Assembly: GCF_003391135.1 (NCBI RefSeq)
Contig: NZ_CP031455.1
Span: 7,715,501 to 7,779,500, forward strand
Source of the DNA: Streptoverticillium olivoreticuli subsp. olivoreticuli
Lineage (GTDB): Bacteria > Actinomycetota > Actinomycetes > Streptomycetales > Streptomycetaceae
DNA: 64,000 bases
Reading direction: 5' to 3'
Below the pieces are notes generated by a model that was not told the DNA's origin, made no database searches, and saw only the letters and a list, made by a program, of their open reading frames with translations. Shown here one piece after another: positions 9,552 through 17,469 of this stretch (the first letter of the stretch is position 1; every line of letters begins with the position of its first letter). The translations under genes were made by a program, and so were the position numbers.

Positions 9552-10424
9552 TCAGCCCTTGCCGAGCAGGTCCGCGGGGAAGGCGCCCGCGGCGGCCGCC
9601 GCCGTGGTGAAGGCCGTCGCCAGCTCGGTGAGGCGCTCGACGCCCGCCGCGCCCAGGTGCTCGTACGGGGCCGCGTCCAGGCGGTCGGTCGCGTCCTCCA
9701 GCTCCTCGCGCAGCGCGATGCCGGCCTCCGTCAACTCGCCCTCCGCGTCGAGCAGTCCGCGCTCCCGCAGCCGGTCCCGGCCGGCTTCCAGCTCCTCCTC
9801 GTTCCAGCCGCGCGTGGCGAGCAGCCACTTCTGGGTCATGCCGCGGCCGGTCGCGCCGTGGCTGACGAGCGCCTCCACCGGGTCGAGCCCGGCCTGGACG
9901 AGCGCCATCACATGGCCGTCGCCGCGGTGTTCGCGCAGCAGCGTCGCGGCGTACCAGAAGGCGAGGTGCGGGGCGTCCGGCACGGCCAGGTCCGCGTGGG
10001 CGGAGTACAGCGGGCGGCCGCCGCGGGTGCAGCCCTCGGTGGCGCGCAGGGCGAGGCGGGCGGCCTCGGCCATCTCCGGGGAGGCGAGGGCGTCGTCGCC
10101 GAGGAGGCGGCGCAGGGTGGTGTCGCAGGCGCGCAGCCGGGCGGCGATCGCGTCCTCGGGCGAGGCGATGTCCCAGACGGCGGGGATGTGCCGGGCCACC
10201 AGCTCGTACTTGTAGTTGTAGAACGCCGCGGCCACCGGTCCGGCGCCCACCCGCCCGAACGCGGCGCTGCGCGAGGCCAGGTTGACGGCGGGGCGGTCCT
10301 CGATGCCCAGCTCCGCGAACTCCCGGTGGAGGTCCGGGGAGAAATACACCACGGAGTGGAGGGGGTTCACGACGTTGTGACAGTGGCGCGCGGCGCGCTC
10401 GGGCAGACGCTGTGAAGTGGTCAT
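9552..10424 (-). CDS. SCO6745-family protein
   Basis: 290 aa. The sequence (RHCHNVVNPLHSVVYFSP at the N-terminus; AFYNYKYELVARHIPAVW; ALVSHGATGRGMTQKWLLATRGW toward the C-terminus) matches the family named after S. coelicolor SCO6745. The function is unknown. The C-terminal half looks winged-helix-like and mostly helical. The start ATG at 10424 lies 11 nt from a perfect 7-2-7 inverted repeat (10435-10450), so transcription probably answers to a TetR-type repressor encoded elsewhere. Divergent from the GlxA-like regulator. Confidence 0.8.
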   Translation of the reverse strand: MTTSQRLPERAARHCHNVVNPLHSVVYFSPDLHREFAELGIEDRPAVNLASRSAAFGRVGAGPVAAAFYNYKYELVARHIPAVWDIASPEDAIAARLRACDTTLRRLLGDDALASPEMAEAARLALRATEGCTRGGRPLYSAHADLAVPDAPHLAFWYAATLLREHRGDGHVMALVQAGLDPVEALVSHGATGRGMTQKWLLATRGWNEEELEAGRDRLRERGLLDAEGELTEAGIALREELEDATDRLDAAPYEHLGAAGVERLTELATAFTTAAAAAGAFPADLLGKG

Positions 10425-10434
10425 GCCTGAACGT

Positions 10435-10450
10435 TACCGACTGGTCGGTA
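10435..10450. promoter_or_regulatory. Perfect inverted repeat, candidate TetR-type operator
   Basis: TACCGAC-TG-GTCGGTA is a perfect palindrome with a two-base spacer, 11 nt upstream of the SCO6745-family ATG and about 85 nt upstream of the divergent regulator gene. Its shape resembles operators of TetR-family repressors. No TetR gene is encoded in this window, so the cognate repressor would be in trans. Confidence 0.55.
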
Positions 10451-10533
10451 CGGCGGGAAGGTGGTGGCCGATGGCAGTAAAGGTGGGATCTTCGTCATTG
10501 CGGACACGTCCGGCCCCGCCGAGCATGGTGTCC

Positions 10534-11505
10534 ATGACGCCTCGCCGCACCGTGCTCTTCCTCCTCTTCGAGGAGGTGCAGAGCCTCGATGTCACGGGCC
10601 CCCTCGAAGTGTTCGCCTACGGGGGCGCCCTCACCGGTGACCCGGACCTCTACGAGGTCCGCACCGCCACTGTCGACGGCGGGCCCGTACGCACCACCAG
10701 CGGCCTGCGGCTCGTCCCGGACATGGCCCTCCACGAGGCGGAGGTCCCGCACACCCTCGTCGTCCCCGGCGGCGACGGCACCCGTGCCCCCGGCCCCCGG
10801 CTCGTCGCCTGGCTGCGCGAGAACGCCCCGCACGCCGAGCGCATCGTGTCGGTGTGCACGGGCGCGTTCCTGCTCGCCGCGGCCGGGCTGCTCGACGGCC
10901 GCCGCGCGACGACCCACTGGGCGCGCTGCCGCAGCCTCGCCGAGCACTATCCCGCGATCCGGGTGGAACCCGACCCCATCTACGTGCGCGACGGGAACAT
11001 CGCCACCACGGCCGGCATCACCGCGGGCATCGACCTCGCGCTGGCCCTCGTGGAGGAGGACCTGGGCCGGGAGGCGGCGCTCGCCGTCGCCCGCGCGCTC
11101 GTCGTCTTCCTGCGCCGCCCGGGCAACCAGACGCAGTTCAGCGCCCAGTTGGCCGTCCAGACCGCCACGCGGCCACCGCTGCGCGACATCCAGCACTGGG
11201 TCGTCGAGAACCTGGGGGCCGACCTCTCCGTCGACGCGCTCGCCGCCCGCGCGGGCCTGTCGCCCCGTCACTTCGCCCGCGCCTTCCACAGCGAGGTCGG
11301 GATGACACCGGGCCGCTATGTCGACAAGGTCCGGCTGGAGGCCGCGCGCAGGCGCCTGGAGGACACCGCGGGCAGCGTCGAGGCGGTCGCGCGGGCCTGC
11401 GGCTACGGCACGTCCGAGGCGATGCGCCGTGCCTTCGTCCGGTCCCTGGGCGCCTCACCGGCCGAATACCGGCGCCGCTTCCGCCCACTGGCACCGGCAG
11501 CCTGA
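10534..11505 (+). CDS. GlxA-type regulator (DJ-1/PfpI plus AraC HTH)
   Basis: 323 aa. Residues ~1-170 form a DJ-1/PfpI amidotransferase-like domain with nucleophile-elbow Cys in VCTGAFLLAAAGLLDG; residues ~215-320 form an AraC-type double HTH (LAARAGLSPRHFARAF; VEAVARACGYGTSEAMRRAF). Proteins with this fusion regulate small-molecule metabolism, with the DJ-1 part sensing or binding a ligand. The ATG at 10534 (MTPRRTVLFLLF) is preferred because it abuts the conserved strand; ATG 10525 is three codons upstream. A second DJ-1 gene follows after 25 nt and is probably co-transcribed. Confidence 0.88.
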   Translation: MTPRRTVLFLLFEEVQSLDVTGPLEVFAYGGALTGDPDLYEVRTATVDGGPVRTTSGLRLVPDMALHEAEVPHTLVVPGGDGTRAPGPRLVAWLRENAPHAERIVSVCTGAFLLAAAGLLDGRRATTHWARCRSLAEHYPAIRVEPDPIYVRDGNIATTAGITAGIDLALALVEEDLGREAALAVARALVVFLRRPGNQTQFSAQLAVQTATRPPLRDIQHWVVENLGADLSVDALAARAGLSPRHFARAFHSEVGMTPGRYVDKVRLEAARRRLEDTAGSVEAVARACGYGTSEAMRRAFVRSLGASPAEYRRRFRPLAPAA

Positions 11506-11530
11506 GCCCGTGCCGTACGAAAGGACGACC

Positions 11531-12154
11531 GTGCAGATCGCCATCCTGCTCTACCCCGGCTTCACCGCCCTCGACGCCATCGGCCCCTTCGAGGTCCTGA
11601 GCAATCTCCCCGGCGCCGACACCGTCTTCGTCGCCGAGCGGCCGGGGACGATACGCAACGACAGCGGCAGGCTCGCCGTGCTCGCCGACGCCTCGCTCGG
11701 CGAGGTCGGCCGCCCCGACATCGTCGTGGTGCCGGGCGCCCCCGACACCAGCGGGCCGGCGAAGTCCGACGCCGTACGGGAGTGGCTGACGGCGGTCGAC
11801 CGCACCACCACCTGGACGACGTCCGTATGCACCGGCTCCCTGATCCTTGCCGCCGCCGGTCTGCTGACGGGCCGTCGGGCCACCTCGCACTGGCTGCACC
11901 TGGACGAACTGGCCTCCTACGGCGTCGAGTCGACCGGTGAACGGGTCGTCACCGACGGCAAGTACGTGACCGCGGCGGGGGTCTCCTCCGGCATCGACAT
12001 GGGCCTCACCCTCGCGGGCCGCATCGCGGGGGACCGCGTGGCCCAGGAGATCCAGCTGCTCATCGAATACGACCCGCAGCCTCCGTACGACGCGGGCTCA
12101 CCGGAGAAGGCCCCGGCGGACCTGGTCGCCGAGTGGCGGGCGCGGGGTGTCTGA
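11531..12154 (+). CDS. DJ-1/PfpI family protein
   Basis: 207 aa, a stand-alone DJ-1/PfpI domain (IAILLYPGFTALDAIGPFEVL; Cys in VCTGSLILAAAGLLTGRRATSHW). It resembles isonitrile-hydratase-like and ThiJ-like members. It starts at GTG 11531 preceded by the RBS GAAAGGACG. The preceding gene has the same domain fused to an AraC HTH, and the two share the CTG...LAAAGLLxGRRATxHW stretch. The pair probably arose by duplication, leaving an enzyme or sensor beside its regulator. The reaction is not deducible. Confidence 0.85.
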   Translation: MQIAILLYPGFTALDAIGPFEVLSNLPGADTVFVAERPGTIRNDSGRLAVLADASLGEVGRPDIVVVPGAPDTSGPAKSDAVREWLTAVDRTTTWTTSVCTGSLILAAAGLLTGRRATSHWLHLDELASYGVESTGERVVTDGKYVTAAGVSSGIDMGLTLAGRIAGDRVAQEIQLLIEYDPQPPYDAGSPEKAPADLVAEWRARGV

Positions 12155-12180
12155 CGGCATCAGCTGAATCGAGCCTGTCG

Positions 12181-12234
12181 GGGGGCTTGGGAGTGAAGCC
12201 CCCGGTTCGGGAAGGGGCGGGTAGGGGAAAACCT
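12181..12234 (+). repeat. Third copy of the dispersed GGGAAGGGGCGGG element
   Basis: The core GGTTCGGGAAGGGGCGGG preceded by GTGAAGCCCCC repeats the arms of the inverted repeat at 6894-7079. It lies in the gap between the convergent DJ-1 and enoyl-CoA hydratase genes. Confidence 0.6.
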
Positions 12235-12250
12235 GCCCGGCACGACATGG

Positions 12251-12293
12251 CGGCCGTGGAGGACCGGGACGGGGGTCCGGCCCTCCACGGCCG
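12251..12293. terminator. Bidirectional hairpin terminator
   Basis: CGGCCGTGGAGG (12251-12262) and CCTCCACGGCCG (12282-12293) form a perfect 12-bp stem around a 19-nt loop. It sits between convergent genes ending at 12154 and 12358, where a shared terminator is expected. There is no clear U-tract, which is common in Streptomyces. Confidence 0.65.
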
Positions 12294-12297
12294 TCAG

Positions 12298-12361
12298 GCC
12301 GTACCGCCATCAGGCCGTACCGCCATCACGCCGTACCGCCATCACGCCGTACCGCCATCAC
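12298..12361. repeat. Four tandem copies of a 16-bp unit
   Basis: The unit GCCGTACCGCCATCAC occurs four times head to tail (first copy with one mismatch), followed by a partial fifth. The last full copy includes the stop codon of the enoyl-CoA hydratase gene at 12358. Unit size and lack of spacers rule out CRISPR; slipped-strand expansion is the simple explanation. Confidence 0.8.
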
Positions 12362-13116
12362 GCCGTACCCGGAACCCGCCAGGCGAACCGCGGGGCCCGC
12401 CGCTCCAGGAACGCCGCCGCCCCCTCCGCCGCCTCACCGCTCGCCCGGGCCTCCGCCGCCCAGTGCTCCCACCGCGCCGCCCCCTCCGCCGCCGCGAACT
12501 CCTTCGCCGCCACCTGGGTGAGCAGCGACCGCGACCCCAGCACGCGCGCGAACTCCGCCACCCGCTTGTCGAGCGCGTCCGCCGGCCACACCTCGTCCAC
12601 CAGCCCCGTGCGCAGCGCCCGTTCCGCGTCGATCAACTCGGCGGAGAACAGCAGGTATTTGGCCGTCGACGGGCCGACCAGGTCGACCAGCCGCCGGGTG
12701 GACGACGCCGCGTAGACGATCCCCAGCCGCGCCGGGGTCACCCCGAAGGACGCGCCCTCCGCGGCGAAGCGCAGGTCGCAGGCGGCCGCGAGCTGGCAGC
12801 CGCCGCCCACGCAGTAGCCGCGGACGGCCGCGACCGTCGGCTTGGGGAAGGCGGCGAGCGCCTCCTCGGCCGCGACGGCGAGGTCGCGCGAGACCTCGCC
12901 GCCGTCGGTGAGCGAGGAGATGTCGGCGCCCGCGCAGAAGGTGTCGCCCTCGCCGGTGAGCACCAGGACGCGCACCGCCGGGTCGGCCGCGCAGCGCTCC
13001 AGCAGCCCGGGCAGGGCCCGCCACATGCCGGTCGTCATGGCGTTCCGCTTGGCGGGGTTGGCGATGCGGACGGTCGCGGTGCCGTCGGTGATGTCCAGAT
13101 GCAGTGCGGGCTCCAT
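12358..13116 (-). CDS. Enoyl-CoA hydratase/isomerase family protein
   Basis: 252 aa crotonase-fold protein. The oxyanion-hole segments CAGADISSL and VRGYCVGGGCQLAAACDLRF are intact. The acidic catalytic position after GVTPARLG reads IVYAASST, so it may not be a classical hydratase. The C-terminal helical trimerisation region ends in FLERRAPRFAW. It probably acts on an acyl-CoA in fatty-acid or branched-chain catabolism. ATG start at 13116. Divergent from the HdeD-like gene, with 76 nt of shared upstream sequence. Confidence 0.85.
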   Translation of the reverse strand: MEPALHLDITDGTATVRIANPAKRNAMTTGMWRALPGLLERCAADPAVRVLVLTGEGDTFCAGADISSLTDGGEVSRDLAVAAEEALAAFPKPTVAAVRGYCVGGGCQLAAACDLRFAAEGASFGVTPARLGIVYAASSTRRLVDLVGPSTAKYLLFSAELIDAERALRTGLVDEVWPADALDKRVAEFARVLGSRSLLTQVAAKEFAAAEGAARWEHWAAEARASGEAAEGAAAFLERRAPRFAWRVPGTA

Positions 13117-13192
13117 GGTCCGGATGCTATCCGGGGCGCGTTTCCATGATCCGCCCTATGATCAAAACAGGGGGCGCTACGAGGAGGCGCTC

Positions 13193-13825
13193 ATGTCCAG
13201 GGGCACGAGGCGGGCGCAGTCGCCGGGCCACAGGCTCAGCCGCAGTTTCGGCGTGCTGGCGCTGCTGGGCGGGATCCTGGTGCTCGCCGGGCTGGTCGGG
13301 CTGGCCTATGCGGGCTTCGCGACCCTCACCACGATGATCCTCTTCGGCTGGCTGCTGCTGCTCGGCGGGGTCGTCGGCCTGGTGCACGCCGTCCAGTCGC
13401 GGGACAGCAACTTCTTCTGGCTGGGCGTGGTGGTCGCCGCGCTGAACATCGCCGCGGGCGCGGTGGTGATCCGGCGGCCCGAGGTCGCCGCCGTGGGACT
13501 GACGATGTTCGCCGCGCTGCTCTTCCTGACCGGCGGTGTCTTCCGGCTGGTGGGCAGCCTGGTCGTGCGCGGTCCGCAGTTCGGCTGGACGCTCGTGCAG
13601 GGTGCCTTCGGGCTGCTGCTGGGCATCCTGGTGCTGGGCGACTGGCCGCACAGCAGCCGCTATGTGATCGGCACCTTCTTCTCCCTCGCCCTGCTCTTCG
13701 ACGGGCTCGGTCTGATCGCTCTCGGGGTCGGGGGCCGCCGCGTCGTCGGCCTGGTCTCGGAAGAAGTCGCTCCGGATCGTTCAGCCGACAACGACCGGGG
13801 CGGCCAGGAACAGTCGCGTGAGTGA
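13193..13825 (+). CDS. HdeD-family membrane protein
   Basis: 210 aa with six predicted membrane helices in two-TM units (LALLGGILVLAGLVGLAYAG; TMILFGWLLLLGGVVGLVHA; ALNIAAGAVVIRRP and repeats). This is the DUF308/HdeD architecture linked to acid resistance in enterobacteria; its role in Streptomyces is unknown. ATG 13193 follows a strong GAGGAGG RBS (13181-13187). The soluble tail after the last helix is acidic and polar. Single-gene unit. Confidence 0.85.
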   Translation: MSRGTRRAQSPGHRLSRSFGVLALLGGILVLAGLVGLAYAGFATLTTMILFGWLLLLGGVVGLVHAVQSRDSNFFWLGVVVAALNIAAGAVVIRRPEVAAVGLTMFAALLFLTGGVFRLVGSLVVRGPQFGWTLVQGAFGLLLGILVLGDWPHSSRYVIGTFFSLALLFDGLGLIALGVGGRRVVGLVSEEVAPDRSADNDRGGQEQSRE

Positions 13826-13951
13826 CCCTGGCATACGCGCGCGATCAAATCCCGTCGATAGAGGCTGACTTCTGCTCAGAATGCCGGTGCGGACCCTTAC
13901 GTTCCCAACACTCGAGGTGCGGTCGACCACGGTGAGGGGTTGGTATCGGAC

Positions 13952-14452
13952 ATGGAAATCCTCGGGAGCGTCCCGCCCGATCCGGGACAGGCCCCGCCGC
14001 GCAGACCGATCGAGTTCGACGGCGCCTGGCGGTTCACCGCTCCCGCACTGGACTCCTCCGTGCCCCGCGCCAGACACGCCGTCCGCGACCTGCTGGGACG
14101 CCAGCGGGTGCCGCTGCGCGAGGACCTCCTGCACGGCCTGCTGCTGATCGTCTCCGAGCTGGTCACCAACGCCGTGCAGCACGCCGCGCTGCTCTCGCCG
14201 GAGGTCGCCGTGGAGGTCTCCATCGGCCCCCACTGGGTAAGGGTGGCCGTCGAGGACGACCACCCGTACCGGCCCAAGCCCCTGGAGGCGGACGACGACC
14301 GCATCGGCGGCCGGGGACTGCTGCTGGTCAAGACCATCTCGGACGAGGCCGGCGGCCTGTGCGACGTGGAGCACACCGCGAACGGCGGCAAGGTGGTCTG
14401 GGCCGCCCTGCCGCTCGGCGCGCCCGCTACCAGCCCGCTGCGTCCCCGGTGA
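13952..14452 (+). CDS. HATPase_c ATP-binding protein (anti-sigma-like)
   Basis: 166 aa. The GHKL/HspB-type ATPase fold is seen from the N box (LLIVSELVTNAVQHA), the G1 region (VEDDHPYRP) and the G2 box (IGGRGLLLVKTISDEAG). Streptomyces encodes many such stand-alone HATPase proteins related to RsbW/SpoIIAB; some sequester sigma factors, most are uncharacterised. ATG 13952 is chosen with GAGGGG about 11 nt upstream; TTG 13940 is an in-frame alternative. The last 26 nt overlap the end of the convergent idi gene. Confidence 0.8.
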   Translation: MEILGSVPPDPGQAPPRRPIEFDGAWRFTAPALDSSVPRARHAVRDLLGRQRVPLREDLLHGLLLIVSELVTNAVQHAALLSPEVAVEVSIGPHWVRVAVEDDHPYRPKPLEADDDRIGGRGLLLVKTISDEAGGLCDVEHTANGGKVVWAALPLGAPATSPLRPR

Positions 14453-15038
14453 TCTCGCGCACCACGGGGCGCGCGGTGTCCAGGACGTCCATGAACCACG
14501 CCGAGAACGTGAACTTCTCCCGCAGCTCGTCGAGCTCGGCCGGTGTCACGAAGGCCGTCTCCTCGACCTCCTCGGGGTCCGGGCGCAGCCCCGCGCTCAC
14601 AGTGCCCACGAAGAGGTGGTTGAACTCCTGCTCGACCAGGCCCGACGCCGGGTCGGGGTGGTTGTAGCGCACGGTGCCCGCCTCGCGCAGCAGCGCCGGG
14701 GCCACCCCCAGCTCCTCGCCCGTACGGCGGGCCGCCGCGACGAACGGCGGCTCGTCCGGATAGGGGTGGCCGCAGCAGGTGTTCGACCAGACGCCGGGGG
14801 AGTGGTACTTCCCGAGCGCCCGGCGCTGGAGCAGCAGCCGCCCCTGCTCGTCGAAGAGGAAGACCGAGAAGGCGCGGTGCAGCCGCCCGGGAGCGATGTG
14901 CGCGGAGAGCTTCTCGGCCGTGCCGATGGTTCTGCCGGACTCGTCGACCAGTTCCAGCATGATCGGTTCAGCTGTGCCGTCGGAAGCGGGAACCGCCGAG
15001 TCGTCGGCGGACAGGCCCTTGGCAGGTGTGATCGGCAT
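14427..15038 (-). CDS. idi: Isopentenyl-diphosphate delta-isomerase, type I
   Basis: 203 aa Nudix-fold isomerase interconverting IPP and DMAPP. Type I motifs are visible: active-site Cys in WSNTCCGHPYP, the Nudix box region RRTGEELGVAP, metal-binding His (HRAFSVF) and YNHPDP/EQEFNHLF. ATG 15038 opens MPITPAKG. It provides DMAPP for the prenyl chains used about 10 kb away in the hopanoid operon, although it is separately transcribed. Its 3' end overlaps the convergent HATPase gene by 26 nt. Confidence 0.95.
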   Translation of the reverse strand: MPITPAKGLSADDSAVPASDGTAEPIMLELVDESGRTIGTAEKLSAHIAPGRLHRAFSVFLFDEQGRLLLQRRALGKYHSPGVWSNTCCGHPYPDEPPFVAAARRTGEELGVAPALLREAGTVRYNHPDPASGLVEQEFNHLFVGTVSAGLRPDPEEVEETAFVTPAELDELREKFTFSAWFMDVLDTARPVVREITGDAAGW

Positions 15039-15094
15039 TGACCATCCTTGTAGTCGGTCTTCGACCCTCAAGTCTGCCGTAACCCGCCGCGCCG

Positions 15095-16039
15095 TCAATG
15101 ACAGAGCCTCGCCTCGTGCTCCGCATGGCCGCCGGGCTCCAGCTGGAAGGTGCAGTGCTCGACGTCGAAGTGCTCGCCGAGACAGCCCTGCAGGTCGTGA
15201 AGCATTTTCTCGTGCCCGACCGAATCCAGCGCGGCGTGGTCGACGACCACGTGCGCCGAGAGCACCGGCATTCCGGATGTGATCGTCCACACATGCAGGT
15301 CGTGCAGGTCCTCCACACCCGGCAGCGCCATGATGTGCGACCGGATCTCGTCCATGTCGACGTCCTTGGGGGCCGCCTCCAGCAGGACGTCCAGCGCCTC
15401 CCGCAGCAGCTTGACCGTGCGCGGCACGATCATCAGGCCGATCAGCAGGGACGCGACGGGGTCCGCCTGCGTCCAGCCCGTGGCCATGATGACCAGGGCG
15501 GAGATCACGACGGCCAGGGAGCCCAGGGCGTCCGAGAGGACCTCCAGGAACGCCCCGCGCACATTGAGGCTCTCCTTCTGGCCGCGCATCAGCAGCGCCA
15601 GCGAGATCAGGTTGGCCACCACGCCGACCAGACCGAAAACCACCGTCGTGCTGCCGGGCACCTCGGTGGGGTTCGCCAGCCGTTTGATCGCCTCGAAGAG
15701 GATGAAGCCGCCGACGCCCAGCAGCAGCAGACAGTTCAGCAGCGCCGCCAGGATCTCCGCCCGGGCGTAGCCGTACGTACGGCGGCCGCCGGGCGGCCGG
15801 TTGGCGAAGTGGATCGCCACCAGCGCCATGCCCACGCCGACCGCGTCGGTCGCCATGTGCCCGGCGTCCGCGAGCAGCGCCAGCGAACCGGTCAGCGCGC
15901 TGCCGACGATCTCCGCGACGAGCACCGTCAAGGTGATGCCCAGCGCGATCCGCAGCCGGCCCCGGTAGGCCGCGGCGGCCGTGCCGCTCGTCCCCGGCGG
16001 GGGTCCGTGCGAATGGCCGTGGTCGTGCCCTGCGCCCAT
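15095..16039 (-). CDS. Cation diffusion facilitator (zinc/metal efflux)
   Basis: 314 aa. The His-rich N-terminus GHDHGHSHG is followed by six membrane helices containing the metal site HMATDAVG in TM2 and a matching motif in TM5 (FEVLSDALGSLAV). A cytosolic C-terminal dimerisation domain ends in histidine. CDF proteins exchange Zn/Co/Cd for protons. ATG 16039 is preferred over further upstream codons because GGAGG lies 8 nt away and the His-rich start is family-typical. The stop is 56 nt from the idi start, so the two may share a transcript. Confidence 0.93.
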   Translation of the reverse strand: MGAGHDHGHSHGPPPGTSGTAAAAYRGRLRIALGITLTVLVAEIVGSALTGSLALLADAGHMATDAVGVGMALVAIHFANRPPGGRRTYGYARAEILAALLNCLLLLGVGGFILFEAIKRLANPTEVPGSTTVVFGLVGVVANLISLALLMRGQKESLNVRGAFLEVLSDALGSLAVVISALVIMATGWTQADPVASLLIGLMIVPRTVKLLREALDVLLEAAPKDVDMDEIRSHIMALPGVEDLHDLHVWTITSGMPVLSAHVVVDHAALDSVGHEKMLHDLQGCLGEHFDVEHCTFQLEPGGHAEHEARLCH

Positions 16040-16196
16040 GAAAGCCGCCTCCGAAAGGTGCCCGCAACGGCCGGCGGACGCCGGCCGAGCACCCAGTGAA
16101 CTACGGGTGGGGGGTATCGGGCAACGCGGCACTGAACACCGTTGTCATGTGCTCTGACCTGCGGCGATGCATAACGCGCCGACCTGGGACGATCAG

Positions 16197-17180
16197 CTAG
16201 GAGCGGGCCTCCGGATGGTGGTGGCACCAGCCCTCCCAGGCCGAGGCGACCATGCTCCGCACCCCGTGCACCGGGCTCCAGCCGAGCTCCTTGGCGATCA
16301 GTTCGTTCGAGGCGACGACACGCGCCGGATCACCCGGACGGCGCGGCTCGACGACGGGCGCGGGCTCGGTGCGCCCGGTGATCTCGGCGATCAGGTCCGC
16401 CATCTCCCGCACGGACACCCCCTGACCCGTGCCGACGTTCAGCGTGAGGTCGCCCGTGCCCGGCCGCCCGTCGAGCCGCCGGGCCGCCGCCAGGTGGGCG
16501 GTGGCCAGGTCCTCGATGTGGATGTAGTCACGGACACAGGTGCCGTCGGGGGTGTCGTAGTCGGCACCGAAGATGCGCGGGCTCTCGCCCCGCGTGAGCC
16601 GGTCGAACATCATCGGGATGATGTTGTAGACCCCGGTGTCGGCCAGTTCAGGCACGGCCGCGCCCGCCACGTTGAAATACCGCAGGCACGCGGTGGAGAC
16701 GCCGTGCGCCGCCCCGGTGGCGCGCACCAGCCACTCACCGGCCAGCTTGGTCTCCCCGTAGGGGTTCATCGGCAGGCACGGCGTCTCCTCCGTGACGAGG
16801 TCGACATCCGGCATCCCGTAGACGGCGGCGGAGGAGGAGAAGACGAAGCTCCCCACGCCCGCCGCGACCACCGCCTCCAGCAGGACCGTCAGGCCGTGCA
16901 GATTCTCCCGGTAGTAGAGCAGCGGCTTCTCCACCGACTCCCCGACCTGCTTCTTCGCCGCCAGGTGCACCACACCGGTCACACCCAGCTCGGCGAACGT
17001 ACGGTCCAGGAGCTCACGGTCCAGGACCGAACCCCGCACCAGCGCGCACTCCGCGGGCAGCCGCCCGGCCACGCCCGTGGACAGGTCGTCCAGCACGGCG
17101 ACGCGCTCCCCGGCGTCCACCATCGCCCGTGCGACGTGCGCCCCGATGTACCCGGCTCCACCTGTGATCAGCCATGTCAT
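16197..17180 (-). CDS. galE: UDP-glucose 4-epimerase
   Basis: 327 aa extended SDR. NAD-binding GGAGYIGAHV at the N-terminus, SSSAAVYG with catalytic Ser, and YGETK catalytic Tyr-Lys. Substrate-binding region YFNVAGA and C-terminal RRPGDPA. It interconverts UDP-glucose and UDP-galactose for cell-surface glycans. Divergent from the CDP-alcohol/export operon by a ~290-nt intergenic region, so it may supply sugar nucleotides to that pathway. Confidence 0.93.
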   Translation of the reverse strand: MTWLITGGAGYIGAHVARAMVDAGERVAVLDDLSTGVAGRLPAECALVRGSVLDRELLDRTFAELGVTGVVHLAAKKQVGESVEKPLLYYRENLHGLTVLLEAVVAAGVGSFVFSSSAAVYGMPDVDLVTEETPCLPMNPYGETKLAGEWLVRATGAAHGVSTACLRYFNVAGAAVPELADTGVYNIIPMMFDRLTRGESPRIFGADYDTPDGTCVRDYIHIEDLATAHLAAARRLDGRPGTGDLTLNVGTGQGVSVREMADLIAEITGRTEPAPVVEPRRPGDPARVVASNELIAKELGWSPVHGVRSMVASAWEGWCHHHPEARS

Positions 17181-17469
17181 GTCGGCACCCTAATCCAGGC
17201 GGCGTAAGGGCCCTGTTCCCTTCACCCCCGTCCGCCCCCGCCGTGCCCCCTTCTTCGCGCCCCCCGGAACCGCACGGGCGGCCCGAGCGTCCAGTCAGTG
17301 TCGGGAAGCCCTGGTGCACGTGCGGTGAACGGCGTCTTCCGTTGATCCGATAGCCTCTGCCGACGTGCCCGCACGCCGCCCGCCCCGCAGGGCCGGCGCG
17401 TGCCACGCCCGCTGCCCGGACGCCCCGCGGACCGAGGCGGCCGCATCCGCTTCCAAGGAGTGAGTTCGT

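Noticed and set aside
6029..9610. Very long open frame on the plus strand opposite the pentapeptide and tex genes
   Set aside because: High-GC shadow of minus-strand genes; composition is Arg/Gly/Pro/His repeats without any family motif.
12298..12361. Tandem 16-bp repeats as a CRISPR array
   Set aside because: Units are contiguous with no spacers, and there are no cas genes in the window.
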